A stretch of 64,000 nt of DNA, from NCBI GenBank assembly GCA_016906335.1, contig JADEYG010000015.1:868001-932000 (forward strand). The letters are read 5' to 3'. Under the pieces are notes generated by a model that ran no database searches, had not been told where the DNA came from, and was given only the letters and a program-made list of their open reading frames with translations. Within the stretch, counting starts at the first letter, position 1. Every line of letters starts with the position of its first letter. Source of the DNA: Novakomyces olei. Its lineage: Eukaryota > Ascomycota > Novakomycetes > Novakomycetales > Novakomycetaceae. The translations under genes and the position numbers were made by a program. This document shows, piece by piece, positions 1 through 12,378 of the stretch.

Positions 1-2
1 AG

Positions 3-3000
3 GAAAAGTTTAGGACGCTGCCTTTTGCTGGAGAACGCGTCTATTTTACTGGCGACTATGTGCGAATGTTGCTGGACGGGTCTTTGGAGTATATTGGAAG
101 GGAAGACAGTCAGGTAAAGCTTCGTGGGCAACGTATTGATCTACGGGAAATAGATCATGCTATTGCAAGGTTTGAGGAACACCATGATCATGGTTTACAG
201 GTTACAAGCTCACATACATTTGTCCTTGAGCATCCTACTGGCAACTCACAGCACCTGGTCTCCTTCGTGGAGACGAGTAAAAGGCCAGAAAGAGAGAAGG
301 ATATGCGAATCATGATTCGTGATTGCTGCAAGACGTCTTTGCCGTCGTACATGATGCCAGATTATATCGTTTTTATCGAATCTTTACCGTTGAGTGCGGC
401 TGGAAAAGTGTTGAAATCCAAATTGGAACTTGTGTTCCGTGAAGAGGCTGAGAGGGCCAGCTTGCCGGACGACTCGAGTCCGGAAGGTAATCAAGAGGCG
501 TACTCTTACGTTTCCGAATGCTTTGCCAGATTTTCCGGCAGACCAGTAGGCAAAATAAGGCCAAACATGACGATGCTCTCGTTGGGTCTTGATAGCATTT
601 CTGCTATTCAGATGGGAGCATGGCTTCTTGAAACACAAGGCCTAAGTATCAAGCCCATTGATCTGTACAAGAATGATACACCCAGAAAACTGTCGCGCTA
701 CATCGATACAATCTCGCGGCACAATCAGGGCAGAGACGTAGTGCCTGCCGAGTTTGCGTCTGAAATGAAAATGTGCGCACACAAACTCTTGAAACAAAAT
801 GACGCAGCGTGGGAAGAAGAAGGCGTTGACTATGCTCTTCCCTGTACCGACAGCCAAAAGGCCTTTTTAAGCGCCTTTTACCAGAGCAACGCTTCAGCAT
901 ACGTAAATTATAGTGTGTATGAGATTAATCAGGGGGTGGTGGATACTTTAAGTGCTTCATTAAAGAGTCTTGTTGACAACGTGCCTATGCTGCGCACTAG
1001 ATTTGTGCAGACTGCTGACTTTAAAATACCTTTTGTACAAGTCTGCGCCAGCAAGGAATCCACAATTGCTTTGCAAAAAAGATGCATTAAAGACGCTTCT
1101 GAAATAACTAGCGTCTTAAACCAGTGTCGTTCGGATTTGGCGAAATATATATGGCGGGATACGTCGGCGCTGCCTTACTCTGTTGTTCATGTTGCTTGCG
1201 AGCAACACAATTACCTCGCGTTTATTGGCCTTCACGCTATTTTTGATGCGTGGTCGTTGGATATAATGCTGAGGTCAATTATGGCATTTGATGGCAAGTA
1301 CAGTGCAAGGCTGGATACTCAAGTGACCACCGAATCTGCGCTTTTATGGATCCTTTATGAAGAAGCCCGGTGTGCCTCTGATGAGTGTAGATCGTTCTGG
1401 GCCGATCACGTTTTACCGGGTATGGGCAGCGTGCCCTCGCTGAATCCTGACAAGTCTGATACGGGAAAGACCGTTGTATCGAAATCAATTTGCGACATAC
1501 CTTTCTCTCGACTTGAGAGCGAGTGCAGAGCTATCGGTGTGCCATTCCAGGCTTTAGGTCAACTGGCGTGGGCTAAAGTGTTGGGCGCTTACAATGGAGA
1601 GAAGCACGTCACTTTTGGAGACGGTAAGTTGGTACCTTGTAATTGAATTTCACTTCCAATTCCATATATTTCACCGTCGATTGCTAACAATGCTAGTCCT
1701 GTCTGGCCGTCTGGGAATGTCTGGTGTAGAAAATACTCCAGTAATATGTCTAACGACGGTTCCGATAACTGTGACTTTGGAGGGAAAAGTCGGGAGTATC
1801 CTGCAAAGGATAGCTGCATTTGAAACAAGAGTTAGTGACAGGCAGCACACTCCTCTTCAAAAAATCTCTGCCTGGACGGGCGCCGGATCTGAGCCCTTGT
1901 TTGAGTCTGTGTTTGTATACCAAAGAATCGCGCGAGAGACCTCGATTGCTTACAAGCCTTTTGCCGACGATGCGACTGCAGCGGTATGGCTCTAATTATT
2001 TTAATCTCCTCTCTTCCTTTTTTTTTTTTTTTTTTTTTAAATTAATTCCTTTTTAGATTATTAATTTTGGTAAAACCTAACGCAAGTCTAGCTGCCCGTC
2101 TCGGTTGAGCTCTCGATCGATAGCGACCAGGACAAAATAAACGTTTGTGTTACGTCACAGAGCTCATTCATTCCGGCTAAGCAAAACGATTTGATAGTGA
2201 AAACGCTAGCAAGTCTTATCTCTCGGCTTCCCTATGCTCTGGATCAGGACATTGGTGAAATTGAGCGATTTCTGGACCCGAGTGTGCTTTCAATTGTGCC
2301 TGCACGAATCGACGAATTTAAGTCACAGGTCCGTCTGGCCCATGAGTTTGTGGAATACTACGCACAAGTCTCGCCCGATAAATTGGCACTTGAAACAGCA
2401 GATGACGTGGACGGTGATGCAGATGATAACAGCGGCACCGGTATCCCAGTAAACTACCGCGAATTTACATACTTCCAACTGAACCAGCTTGCAGACCGAT
2501 TGAGCGCACGAATTCTGGAAATGAATTTACCAGACAAATCTATAATCTGTGTATGCTTTGACAAACAGTTTGAGGCTTTTGTTTCGATTCTTGCAATATT
2601 AAAATCAGGCCATGGCTTTCTCGCAATCGATTTCACTGCTCCGCAAGATCGGAAAAAGTTTATAATCCAGGACTCGCAGTGTAGTCTGCTCCTCACGTGC
2701 TCCTCGCTCTTGCCAAATGTATCAGAATGCGAGAGTGTTGTCCATGTTGTTTGCGCACTTGATCTGCTTGCAGAATCGAACGGGGCTAATCCGGAGACCC
2801 AGATTGCGAAGCCTGTACACATATCTCCAGAGGATACTTGCTATGTACTGTATACGAGCGGGAGCACAGGCAGGCCTAAAGGCTGTGCTATTTCACACCG
2901 CAGCCTCGTGCAGGCTCTCCTCTCCTTCAAGGACCAATTTGAAGGTTGCTACGACCAATCCTCAAAGTTTTTGGCATTTGCATCTCTCCATTTTGACGTG

Positions 3001-6000
3001 AGTGTGCTCGAGCAGTATTGGAGTTGGTGTGCCGGCATTTCTGTCGTTGCTTTGCCCAAATCTGCATGTCTCCAGGATATTCCACTAGTTGTTCGTACCT
3101 TTGGAATAACCCACATTGACCTGACGCCGAGTTTAGGATCGCTGCTGGAAGTTGACGAAGTCCCCTCGCTCCGTGTACTCATTACAGGCGGAGAGCAGAT
3201 GCGCCTGGATATGATGAGCAAGTGGGGTCCTACTGGGAAGCTATTCAATTTCTGGGGACCGACAGAACTGACTATCGGTGCCAGTGTCCTGAGACATGTG
3301 CCCTCAAATGCGAAGCCTAGCAATATTGGATTGCCGTTTAAGAATTGCTCGCTTGCCGTGATGCGGGAGCCGCAAAACATTGCAGTTTTGCGTGGAGCCT
3401 TGGGTGAAATTGCAATGGGCGGGCAGCAAGTTGCGAAGGGCTACATTAACCTGCCTGAGCAAACAGCAAAGGCCTTTAAGCAACTGCCGTATTGGAAGGG
3501 TTTCACTTACTACACTGGCGACGTTGGCCGATTGATGTATGACGGATCAATTGATTTTGCCGGACGACGGGACGATCAAGTCAAGCTGCGCGGACAACGG
3601 ATCGAAATTGACGAAATAAATCACGTCATTTTGGGGTCGTGCCGGGACATTGAAAACTTGTGTACACTAGTGCTCAAGACTCGTGCGGGCGGAGACTTTT
3701 TAGTCTCGTTCATAACGCTCTCCGCCAAACGGACCTCAGATACAATGACAGATACAATGACAGATACAATGACAGATACAATGACAGATACAATGACAGA
3801 TACAATGACAGATACAATGACGGGCCCCGTGACTGTTTTGCACACTTCCTCTGCACAAAAAGTGCGGCAGAGGGCCAAGGAGCATTGCCAGGCTAAGCTT
3901 GCAGTGTACATGGTCCCCAGCTCGTTTATCGTTCTGTCCAAGATCCCTCTGACTCCGACTAATAAAATCGACAAGCGCTGCCTGGCAAGCGTGTTTGATA
4001 GTTTAGAAGCGGGTACTGCTCAGTCCGACAACAGCAGGCTTGAGCAGTCAATTACAGACGCAAAAGAGCTTGAGATTGCCCGTATCATTTGCACTTTCAC
4101 GGGCACCAGTATAGAATCTGTCACCCGGGGCACCTCTGTTGTTGCTCTCGGCATTGACTCTATCTCCATTATTCCTCTAATGAAAACGCTTCAGCAAAAG
4201 GGCATCCGTGTGGACTCTGTTTCCCGTATTCTCCAGCAGGCAACTATTGCCGGGATCGCTCAACTGTCTGAGGCGTCTGGGAGGGAAAAGGAGGACAAGT
4301 TTGGACGGGTGGATACCTTGTCTGACTTTGTTCGAGCAGTAGAACCGCAATTGCAGAGCCGGCTCGGCTTGAAAGCTCAGTACGAGAAAGCTCAGTACGA
4401 GAAAGCTCAGTACGAATGCATTCTGCCCTGTACACCTCTGGTAGCAGGAATGCTGACGGAAAATGCTTCTGACCCACTACGCCCGTACATGAACACGTTT
4501 AGCTTTGCCTTGAAACCTGCAGTTGATACAGCGAGATTCAGGTGGGTTGTGGATAGGGCAGTCGGGAGGTACCAGGTACTACGGTCTCGGTTCCTGGCAA
4601 CAGACCAAGGATTTGCCATGGTTGTCCTGCACGCAAAAGACTGCCGCCCTTGGCACACTACGATCGACTTGAAATGCCCAGTTGTTGAAATAGACTCGCC
4701 AGCGCTACAGTTTTCATTACATGCAGACGTCTTTTCAATTGCCATCTTTCACGGAATGTACGACGGCACTAGTCTGGAGGCCCTGTTCAACGATATCTGG
4801 CTTGACTACTCTGCCTCTGAGAGCTTGATTGTGCGGCCAAAGTACTCTGATACGCTGCCTTGCCTGCTTGATTTCGATGCAGAAAAAAGCGAAAAGTTTT
4901 GGCGGCAATCACTCCGTTATTTGCCCCATACACGGCTGCGCCTTGGCCGGCAGTCGCATACATTAACGGGGGTAATAGACGCCGACAGGTCGGCAGTTGC
5001 ACGTGCCTGTGCCACAGTGTTTTCCTGCACTACCCAGACTGTACTGCTCACTGCCTGGATGTATACATTATGGCAGCGCTTTGGATCAAACACTACGGGA
5101 CTCGTGTACGGAGGACGGGACCAGACTCGGCATCAAATCGACAGTGTAATGGGCCCCACGTTCAATACGCTGCCTATTCAAATCGGAGCAAGGCACACAC
5201 TTCCAGAGAATCGATGCACCTGGCGCAGTCTGGCCGAGCCCTTTTTTGCTCAGTACGTACAGAGCCTCGAGTACCAGACGACGCCTCTTCGCTTTATACA
5301 CAAATGGCTCAGAGTCGCCCGGCACGAAAGCCTGTTTGACAACGTTTTTGTGTTTAACCATGCAAGTCACGAGTCTGCAGTGCAGTTCGAGTATTGGACT
5401 CCCTTGGCCTCTCCGGCAGTAGCAGCTCTGTACCCTCTTGCCATCGATGTGACGGAAGACAGTACCATGTTCCATTATACACTGACTGGAGCAGTAGAGG
5501 GAATGGAGGCCTCTGACCTGAAAGCACTGGCGCTCGAGTTCCAGGAGGCGCTGCGACACATGGTAAAAGAGCCGGATGCTATTGTCCAGCTTCCTTTGAG
5601 CGAGATGAGCAAGGAGGCCGAGTACGGCACTAGTCTTGAGCAAGCGTCTAGTCGGGCGGCAGATGATGGTTTGCCTTTAGGAGACCAAGAAGGCTCTGCT
5701 GAAGAGTGGACGCCTGCTTCGCTTGTAGTAAGGGACACTGTGAGCGAAATGTGCAGAGTGCCCATAGCCAGTATTCGGCCCAGCACTTCCATCTTTGCCC
5801 TCGGAATAGATAGTGTGGACGCCGTTTCTCTCGCCGGAAGACTACGGAAACGTAAACTCATAGTCAAACTGCCCTCAATCATGCGATCGCATACAATCAA
5901 AGGCATTGCACAGGCAGCGACAGCAGACGGGCAGCAAGAACGTATGGGTTCCGGTAACGGGAACCCGGTTGTCAGTGCTTACACGGCTCAGCTGGGCCGG

Positions 6001-9000
6001 GGCAGTTACCCGTTGACACCGTTGCAGCAGTCGATGCTTGTGCAAACTCAAAACTCGGACAGGGCAGAGTATATTAACCATACTTTGCAGAAATTAGACC
6101 CGCAAATTGGGGTGGCAAGACTCGCACGTGCTTGGCGACAGACTCTGGACCAGATTGAAGTGTTGCACGCAGTTTTCCCCCGACTGCCTGACACTCTGTC
6201 CCAATTTTCTGGGCAAATTTTGTACCAAAATTTTGACAGGCGGCAAGCGCACGAGATCCGTGTCGACCGTGTACCTTTTGGAGGCAGAAATGATGAAATA
6301 AGCCCACTGTACCACAGTCACAAGGCGGCAGCAGTATCGGAGTTTGACCCTGCTCATCGTCCGCCTGTAAAGGTGACCCTGTTTGAGGATATGAGTGGCA
6401 ACTGCCATAACTATGTGGCATTATCTATTCACCACGCACTCTACGACGGAGCCAGCTTGGACCTGGTCTACTCTGCCGTGATGGGAAACTACCGAGCCGA
6501 CTTGAGCAATGATAAAAATTGCATTGATAAAGGCAATACTAGTATTGGCGACATGAACAATGGAACCAGTACTAACCCACTTGTTCCGTTCAGCACTTTT
6601 GTCAGGGCGGTTTGGGCACTGGAGGCGCATGATTCTGCACCGTTCTGGCAGTCTGTACTGGCAAATTTCCGGGAAGAAGAGTCCCTTTTGCCCATAAAGT
6701 ACCCTGCAGCCCAAACGGCCCCGACAATCACGGCAGAGCTTGTATGTCATGGTGTTGGATTAGACTCTGTACTACACGGCTGTGGTCGCTTTGGGGTCAG
6801 TGCTTTAGCCTGTGCTCAAGCCTGTTATGCGCTCGTACTGGCGGAGGCGCTTGGAGAGAGCAGCGCTGTTTGCTTTGGCAATGTGACTTCTGGCCGGCAC
6901 TTGTTTGAGCATGCTGATCGTGTCTGTGGTCCGTGTATGAACACGTATCCTGTCCGAGTCGGAATTGCACACAATAGATCAGCAGCTGGCCGTATAGTGG
7001 ACACTGCCAAGGCACTGCACGAGTTCAATAATGCGTCCTTGAACCATCAGTTTTCTTCCTTAAACGCAATTGCCCAGGCTGCCAAAGTGCCCAGCAGTAT
7101 GCTGTTCAATACCTTGTTTTTGTTCCAGCGCTCGCAGACAGCCGCTGCCGGGTCACGTCTGCCCTGGACGACGGTTCAAGGAAACGCTGAGCTCGAGTAC
7201 CCTTTGGCCATTGAAGTAGAGTTTAATCCTCAAGCAATTGTCTGGCGCGTCTCTGCGGACGCACGTTACATGTCCAGCGAGGAAGCTCAGTTACTGCTCT
7301 CCCAAGTCGCTCTTAATCTCGAACGGTTCGCTTCATACGCTGATTCAGCAGAGGATGAAACGCCAAGTGCCAATACGACCAACTGCGCTGCTACGTGTAG
7401 TGATCCAGTTGCAAGCAAATTTACAGAGACGGTGGCCGTGCTGAAATCTTTGTTCAACTATGCCAACATTATTGAAGCAGAAATCGATGGGTCTAGTGTG
7501 CTGTTTTGCCATATCGCTCCAGAGTCAGATAGCGGTTCAGAAAGCGGTTCAGAAAGCGGTTCAGAAAGCGGTTCCGGAACCCGTCTCGTCCCAATGGATC
7601 AAGGGGAAATTTTGCAGGTTCAGCTGGCTCTTAAAGTCGACTACAATTTGAGAAAAGTGCCTCAGTATATTGTTCCCTTTAGGGGCCAAACTAACCTTGA
7701 ATCATTGCAAAAGGTTTGCAAGGACACGAAACAGCTGCAACAGTTTTCGACCACTATTTCCACTCTGGCGCCAGGATTTAAAGAGACACTTGCTCAAGTC
7801 ATTCATGTGCTCTCCGAGTTTACTGGAGCCGATTCTAAAGCGATTGCCCCAGAAACCCGGCTCTTTAGCTTGGGTATTGACTCGATTTCCGCCATTAAAC
7901 TGGTAAAAGTGCTAAAGCGCCATGGCATTCGCACTACTGTAGCTGCAGTTATTCAGCTCGGGACAGTAGAGCGTGTTGCCATGAGTGCCATTGGCCAAGC
8001 GCGAGGCCGATTGCAGAAAGACGCAGCCACTGCACAGGCTGAGGATTTCAAGCAAAAAGATCTTGCGACAATGAGAGAAAGAGGCCTCAGTAGCTACAGG
8101 GACGGAACGCAATGTGCCCCAGGCCAGTCTTATGCTCTTGGACTATGGGAGTCCAGTGGAGGCAAACGTAATTTTTCCACGTTTGTGTTTAGTGTTAATG
8201 GCTCATTAGCCAGTGCGCTTCAGGAGAGATGGGCCCGGCTTTGTGAAAGGTTTGATATTCTGCGCATTACGTTTCACAGACTCGAAGATGGCAAGTTTTT
8301 CCAGACAGTAGCGGACAAAAGATCGCAGTTTTGTGTGATTAAAACTGCCTCAAATACGGAGACAGAGAGGGCGATTATAGAGAGCAAGTTGCAGTGCAAA
8401 CTTATACACCAGCAGCCGCCTATCTACCCCATACTTTTGCTGCCAGCAGTGGAGAATGAAGAGCCTTCTACCCTCTGCTTGCACGTGCATCATGCGCTGT
8501 ACGATGGCGTCAGTATCGGCGCGCTTACCGACGTATTACTTGCAGAAAGCGATGAGGAAGCAGAGGCAATTTGCTCTCAGTGGGACAAGAATTTTGTCAA
8601 GTTTGCTCGTCAGGTGGAAGCACGGCAGCAGCAAGAAATTCTGCCTTACTGGGTCGCAAAACTGCATAATACCAAAGCAGACAATCGCTTTTGCCAAAGG
8701 TATTTAAAGTCTCTAAAGAATACGCCGGTCGCCTTGGCAGCTAACAGCGCTTTTGTGCCCCAGTTACGGATCAATACAGAGGCAGCAGGAGCTCAGTACG
8801 AAATTTCACAGGCTGTCCGAGTGATTGCTCAAGTAAGCCAGCGAGCAGCTCATTTACTAGGCGCCAGTGCCTTTACTTTTGGGCTCTACGTGCAGGCAAG
8901 AGCAGCCAATGGCAGCAACGTATTTGGACCTGTGTTCAATGTTGTGCCCATCGCTATTACGCAGGCTCGAGAGGCTCATTGGACAGACGTGGCGCGTCAG

Positions 9001-9384
9001 GTACGAGATGCTTTGGCAGATTGCTCTACTGGATGGCGGCAGCAAGTGGATCCGTTACTACTCGCTCGGGAACTCGGAATACCGAGATCCGAGCTTTTTG
9101 CTTTTACCGTTAATTATCTCGAAGGCGATGGAGCGGGAGCAAGAGCTGATAAAAGGTATAGCAGTCGCGATGTTTCTGCTTTTGCACATAAACTAGTCGG
9201 CGCAGGTGAGCATATTTGCCAGCAGTCACGAGCAGAAATTCATGATGACGCCTTAATTTCACTGCTGGATATTGAAGTCCGTCGGTTGCAGGGCGATAAA
9301 TACGCTGCCGGCTGCTTTAGCTGGGACTGTTTCTTCAATGACGAAGAACTGGCTCGTTTTGTTTATGAGTTTGGAGCGATATAG
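3..9384 (+). CDS. Ferrichrome-type siderophore non-ribosomal peptide synthetase, 3' part (SidC/Sib1-like)
   Basis: Large multidomain NRPS, incomplete at the left edge. Exons by eye: <3-1623, 1697-1983, 2092-9384. Domain order seen: end of an A domain (TGDY near 48-59, [13 protein letters not shown] near 97-135); T (LGLDSIS, ~583); C (LHAIFDAW, ~1230); a full A domain ([11 protein letters not shown] ~2848, NFWGPTEL ~3247, YTGDVGR ~3510, VKLRGQR ~3580, NKIDKR ~3961); T (~4147); C (FHGMYDG ~4747); T (~5800); C (HHALYDG ~6430); T (~7870); C (HHALYDG ~8488). The closing T-C-T-C without A domains is the hallmark of ferrichrome synthetases (SidC, Sib1, Sid2), which couple acylated hydroxyornithines and glycine or serine iteratively into cyclic hexapeptide iron chelators. 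No thioesterase is present; the terminal C domain is expected to cyclise. Three in-frame minisatellites interrupt it. The product's exact amino acids cannot be read from the sequence. The promoter lies outside the window. Confidence 0.93.
3739..3822 (+). repeat. In-frame 12-bp minisatellite inside the NRPS A domain
   Basis: Seven tandem copies of gatacaatgaca encode (Asp-Thr-Met-Thr)7. They lie between the A8 motif (near 3580) and the A10 motif (near 3961), in the small C-terminal subdomain of the adenylation domain. The copies are nearly identical at the base level, which suggests recent slippage in a tolerant surface loop. Confidence 0.95.
4373..4413 (+). repeat. In-frame 15-bp tandem repeat in an NRPS T-C linker
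   Basis: About 2.7 copies of a 15-bp unit encode Ala-Gln-Tyr-Glu-Lys repeats just before the start of the second condensation domain. Confidence 0.85.
7531..7576 (+). repeat. In-frame 12-bp tandem repeat in an NRPS interdomain region
   Basis: About four copies of a 12-bp unit encode Gly-Ser-Glu-Ser repeats between the third condensation domain and the following carrier domain. Confidence 0.85.
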
Positions 9385-9463
9385 ATTAGATAGATGACAT
9401 GAAAAGTGTTTGCTAGTTGTAAAATGGTATAAATATATAAAAATAAATATATTTAAAAATAGA

Positions 9464-9875
9464 TAAATATAAATAAAAATAAAAATAAAAATAAATATAA
9501 ATATAAAAATAAATATAAAATAAATATAAATATAAATATAAATATAAATATAAATATAAATATAAATATAAATATAAATATAAATATAAATATAAATATA
9601 AATATAAATATAAATATAAATATAAATATAAATATAATATAAATATAAATATAAATATAAATATAAATATAAATATAAATATAAATATAAATATAAATAT
9701 AAATATAAATATAAATATAAATATAAATATAAATATAAATATAAATATAAATATAAATATAAATATAAATATAAATATAAATATAAATATAAATATAAAT
9801 ATAAATATAAATATAAATATAAATATAAATATAAATATAAATATAAATATAAATATAAATATAAATATAAATATA
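9464..9875. repeat. Hexanucleotide microsatellite (ataaat)n, ~0.4 kb
   Basis: This run is almost purely ataaat hexamers, becoming perfect from about 9521 and with one dropped base pair near 9632. It fills the space between the NRPS stop codon (9384) and the CTNNBL1 start (9908). Long frames on the minus strand here (alternating Tyr-Leu, Phe-Ile or Ile-Tyr) are artefacts of the repeat. Confidence 0.97.
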
Positions 9876-9907
9876 GGCATTGGAAAAGTGGTCGCTCTGA
9901 CGTCGCC

Positions 9908-10609
9908 ATGGACGTGGACAAGGCGCTGAGGGTAATTCTAGTCATTTTCAGGCCTAACATTTCAGGAGCATCAGGCCAAACGGCGCAAGTTTGAAGACAA
10001 TCCCGCTGATTCATATCGCGAAACAGGAGAAGTGGCAGCTGCAGAGGAAGGGAACAATGGCGATGAGAATGACGAAGAAGGACGGTTTTATGGTTCGGGA
10101 CTTAATCAGCAGCAGGAAGAAATATGGACCATGATGAATGAAGAAGAGAGCGATGACGAAAAAGTAATTGCTTAAATTTGCATTTGGTTCTAATATTAGG
10201 AATCGGCTGCTCCGGCCAAACGAATACCGTCTCTGTTTGCGTCACTCGAGCGTAAAATTGCAGCTAATGAAAAGATGCGAGCAAAATATATTGACGAGCC
10301 AATAAAGTAAGCGCTTGCCAAGTTTTCCAAACCTGCTAATCATTAGATTTGCCGATTCTGAGGCCGAATTGCACGCTGCTATCAAAGGAATGGCAGTATT
10401 AGGCGAGCTGATTGTTGCATCGCCTGAAGCAGTGGCCAAACGCATTGGAGTGCTTGTCGTCTTACTCGGACACGAGAATACGGATATTGCTACTGATGCA
10501 CTCGAAGTATTTTCGGAATTATTAGAAATGAATACTGGTCTAAGCGACGAAGGCTTCGGGAAATTTGCACAGGCTTTGGTAAGCTTTTTCTTTTTAAAAG
10601 TGATAACAT

Positions 10610-10640
<31 letters not shown>

Positions 10641-12065
10641 TTTGTTATTTATATTTTAATATACAATCTTTTTGCTGGAAAATCTTTCTTTGTTTGCAGG
10701 TCTGTGCTATTGTATATCTTTTCAGTTGTATCTGCAATTGGTGCGAATAGCTACTTAAACACAGATTGATTCTGACTTTCTTGATCTGTCCATTTCGAAT
10801 CTGGAACGGTTTGACGAGGCAGAAGAGCGCGACCGGGAAGGTGTATTTCATACATTATGTAAGAAAATCGCGAGCAATTACTTGCTAACAATAGCTTGCT
10901 ACGAGGAACTGGCTTTTACAAATGGAGAAAAAATTCTGGAAAAGAGCTCCCTTCTTTCCTGGCTAGCCCAACGTATAGACAAAAAAGATCCCAAGGGTAA
11001 TTTGGTGATAAGCCAAAATCGGCTTTACTGTGTAGAGCTGCTTGCGCAACTTTCTGCTGGCAGTCCGAACGGCCGGCTCCACTTGGTCAAGGCAAATTTT
11101 GTGGATTTGCTTTTACGCTTAGTATCGCCCCTCCGGAAACGCAGTGCCGACGTGGACAGTGGTGAAGCTGAAATGATGAAGAATGCCTTTGACTCTCTAT
11201 GCTCACTTGTCCAGGATTTTGAAGGCAAAGAAGCGTTTATGGATGCTGAAGGTGTAGAGCTCTGCTTGCTCATGGTGCAATTTGGCAAAAAGCCCAGTAC
11301 ACAGGCCATTCGTGTACTGGACTTTTTGGTTGGCGGCGATGCTGGATACGTGGCCTGCGAGCGGATTGTTGATGCGGGAGGATTGAAGACTCTATTCACT
11401 GTGTTTATGAAACGAGAGGTGAGACGAGTCAAATAGGTCACATTTACTCCTTTATATTTATTTTATTAAACTTGTTTTATTAAATCTAGGTTTTTCGAAT
11501 ATTTCTTTTATTCTTGCTCTTTACTTTGCAACAATTGCATTCTTCATTTGCTAATAGACGGCAGCTGCGCTTAGAGAGCAAAGAGCACCTTATCGGAATA
11601 TTCGCGGGGCTTTTGCACTGGCTTGCACCAGACTCGGCTCCGCGAATTCGATTACTGGCCAAATTTTGTGAGCATGATTATGCAAAGCTGCATAGACTTT
11701 TGCACCCGTACTATGACGAAATATTACAGCGTCTCGAGCCTTATGACCAAAAAGTAGCGGATGAGCGTGGACGAGCAGGACAAGATGGTGCGGATGACGA
11801 AACAGAGCTCGATTATTACTTGAGCCGGATGGAAGGTGGCCTCTTTCACTACCAAACAGTGTGTATCGTTTTAGCATGGATGTGTGTGGAAGATGACGGT
11901 GCTCGATCGGCCATTGACTCGATGTTGAAGGAAAGGCATAACGGCACTGGAATCTACAGGATTCATGACGTATTGCGAGAGTACTCGCGGTTTTGCGATG
12001 AACAAAGTAATACCAGAGCCATGCTTGATGCGCTGGTAGAAGCGCTCCAAGACCGGAGTAAATGA
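9908..12065 (+). CDS. CTNNBL1: Beta-catenin-like protein 1 (CTNNBL1), spliceosome-associated armadillo protein
   Basis: Exons: 9908-9931, 9966-10163, 10200-10306, 10347-10578, 10765-11418, 11490-12065 (about 596 aa; human is 563). Introns 1-3 are only 34, 36 and 40 nt. Matches to the family run along the whole length: an acidic charged N-terminus, [14 protein letters not shown] (LSHENTDIAIDVV in human), the [10 protein letters not shown] segment, [16 protein letters not shown], and near the C-terminus [21 protein letters not shown] (last 20 or so residues of this motif group fit NDTEEEFYLRRLDAGLF). Family members bind CDC5L and Prp31 in the Prp19/NTC complex in the nucleus. The fourth intron contains an (attt)n run. 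The last junction (11418/11490) gives a hydrophobic stretch unlike the family, so its acceptor is uncertain. Confidence 0.88.
10607..10642. repeat. (attt)n microsatellite in CTNNBL1 intron 4
   Basis: About nine tetranucleotide copies lie inside the intron placed at 10579-10764. Confidence 0.9.
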
Positions 12066-12378
12066 TTAAATTTATTTAAAAAATATAGACAAATAATTTA
12101 TTAATGAATAATCATAATTTATTAATGAATAATTATAATTTATTAGTGAATAATTATAATTTATTAATGAATAATTATTATTTATAGAAGATCGATCAAA
12201 GCATGGACAGCATTGGCGTAGATTTGCAAACATTGCTGTTGCGCAGGGATACTTTACATTTACAACGAGGACGCTGGAAGGTTAGGTGTATGTATAGATA
12301 AAATAAGTACATGTAATGCCGATGCGGATAAAGCGCGACCCCCAGTCCCACACCGCCCCACGGCAAGGCAGCAGGCAG
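12066..12378. repeat. AT-rich spacer with a ~24-bp minisatellite
   Basis: Between the convergent ends of CTNNBL1 and the GT25 gene. From about 12092 to 12188 a unit resembling ataatttattaatgaataat is repeated four times with small changes. Nothing else is recognised in the rest. Confidence 0.8.

Noticed and set aside
1594-2056. Separate small genes in the NRPS intron regions
   Set aside because: They are the second NRPS exon (1697-1983) read with intron sequence, and its shadow frame.
9259-10014. Long minus-strand open frames of Tyr-Leu, Phe-Ile and Ile-Tyr repeats
   Set aside because: They are translations of the hexanucleotide microsatellite in all three frames and carry no other signal.
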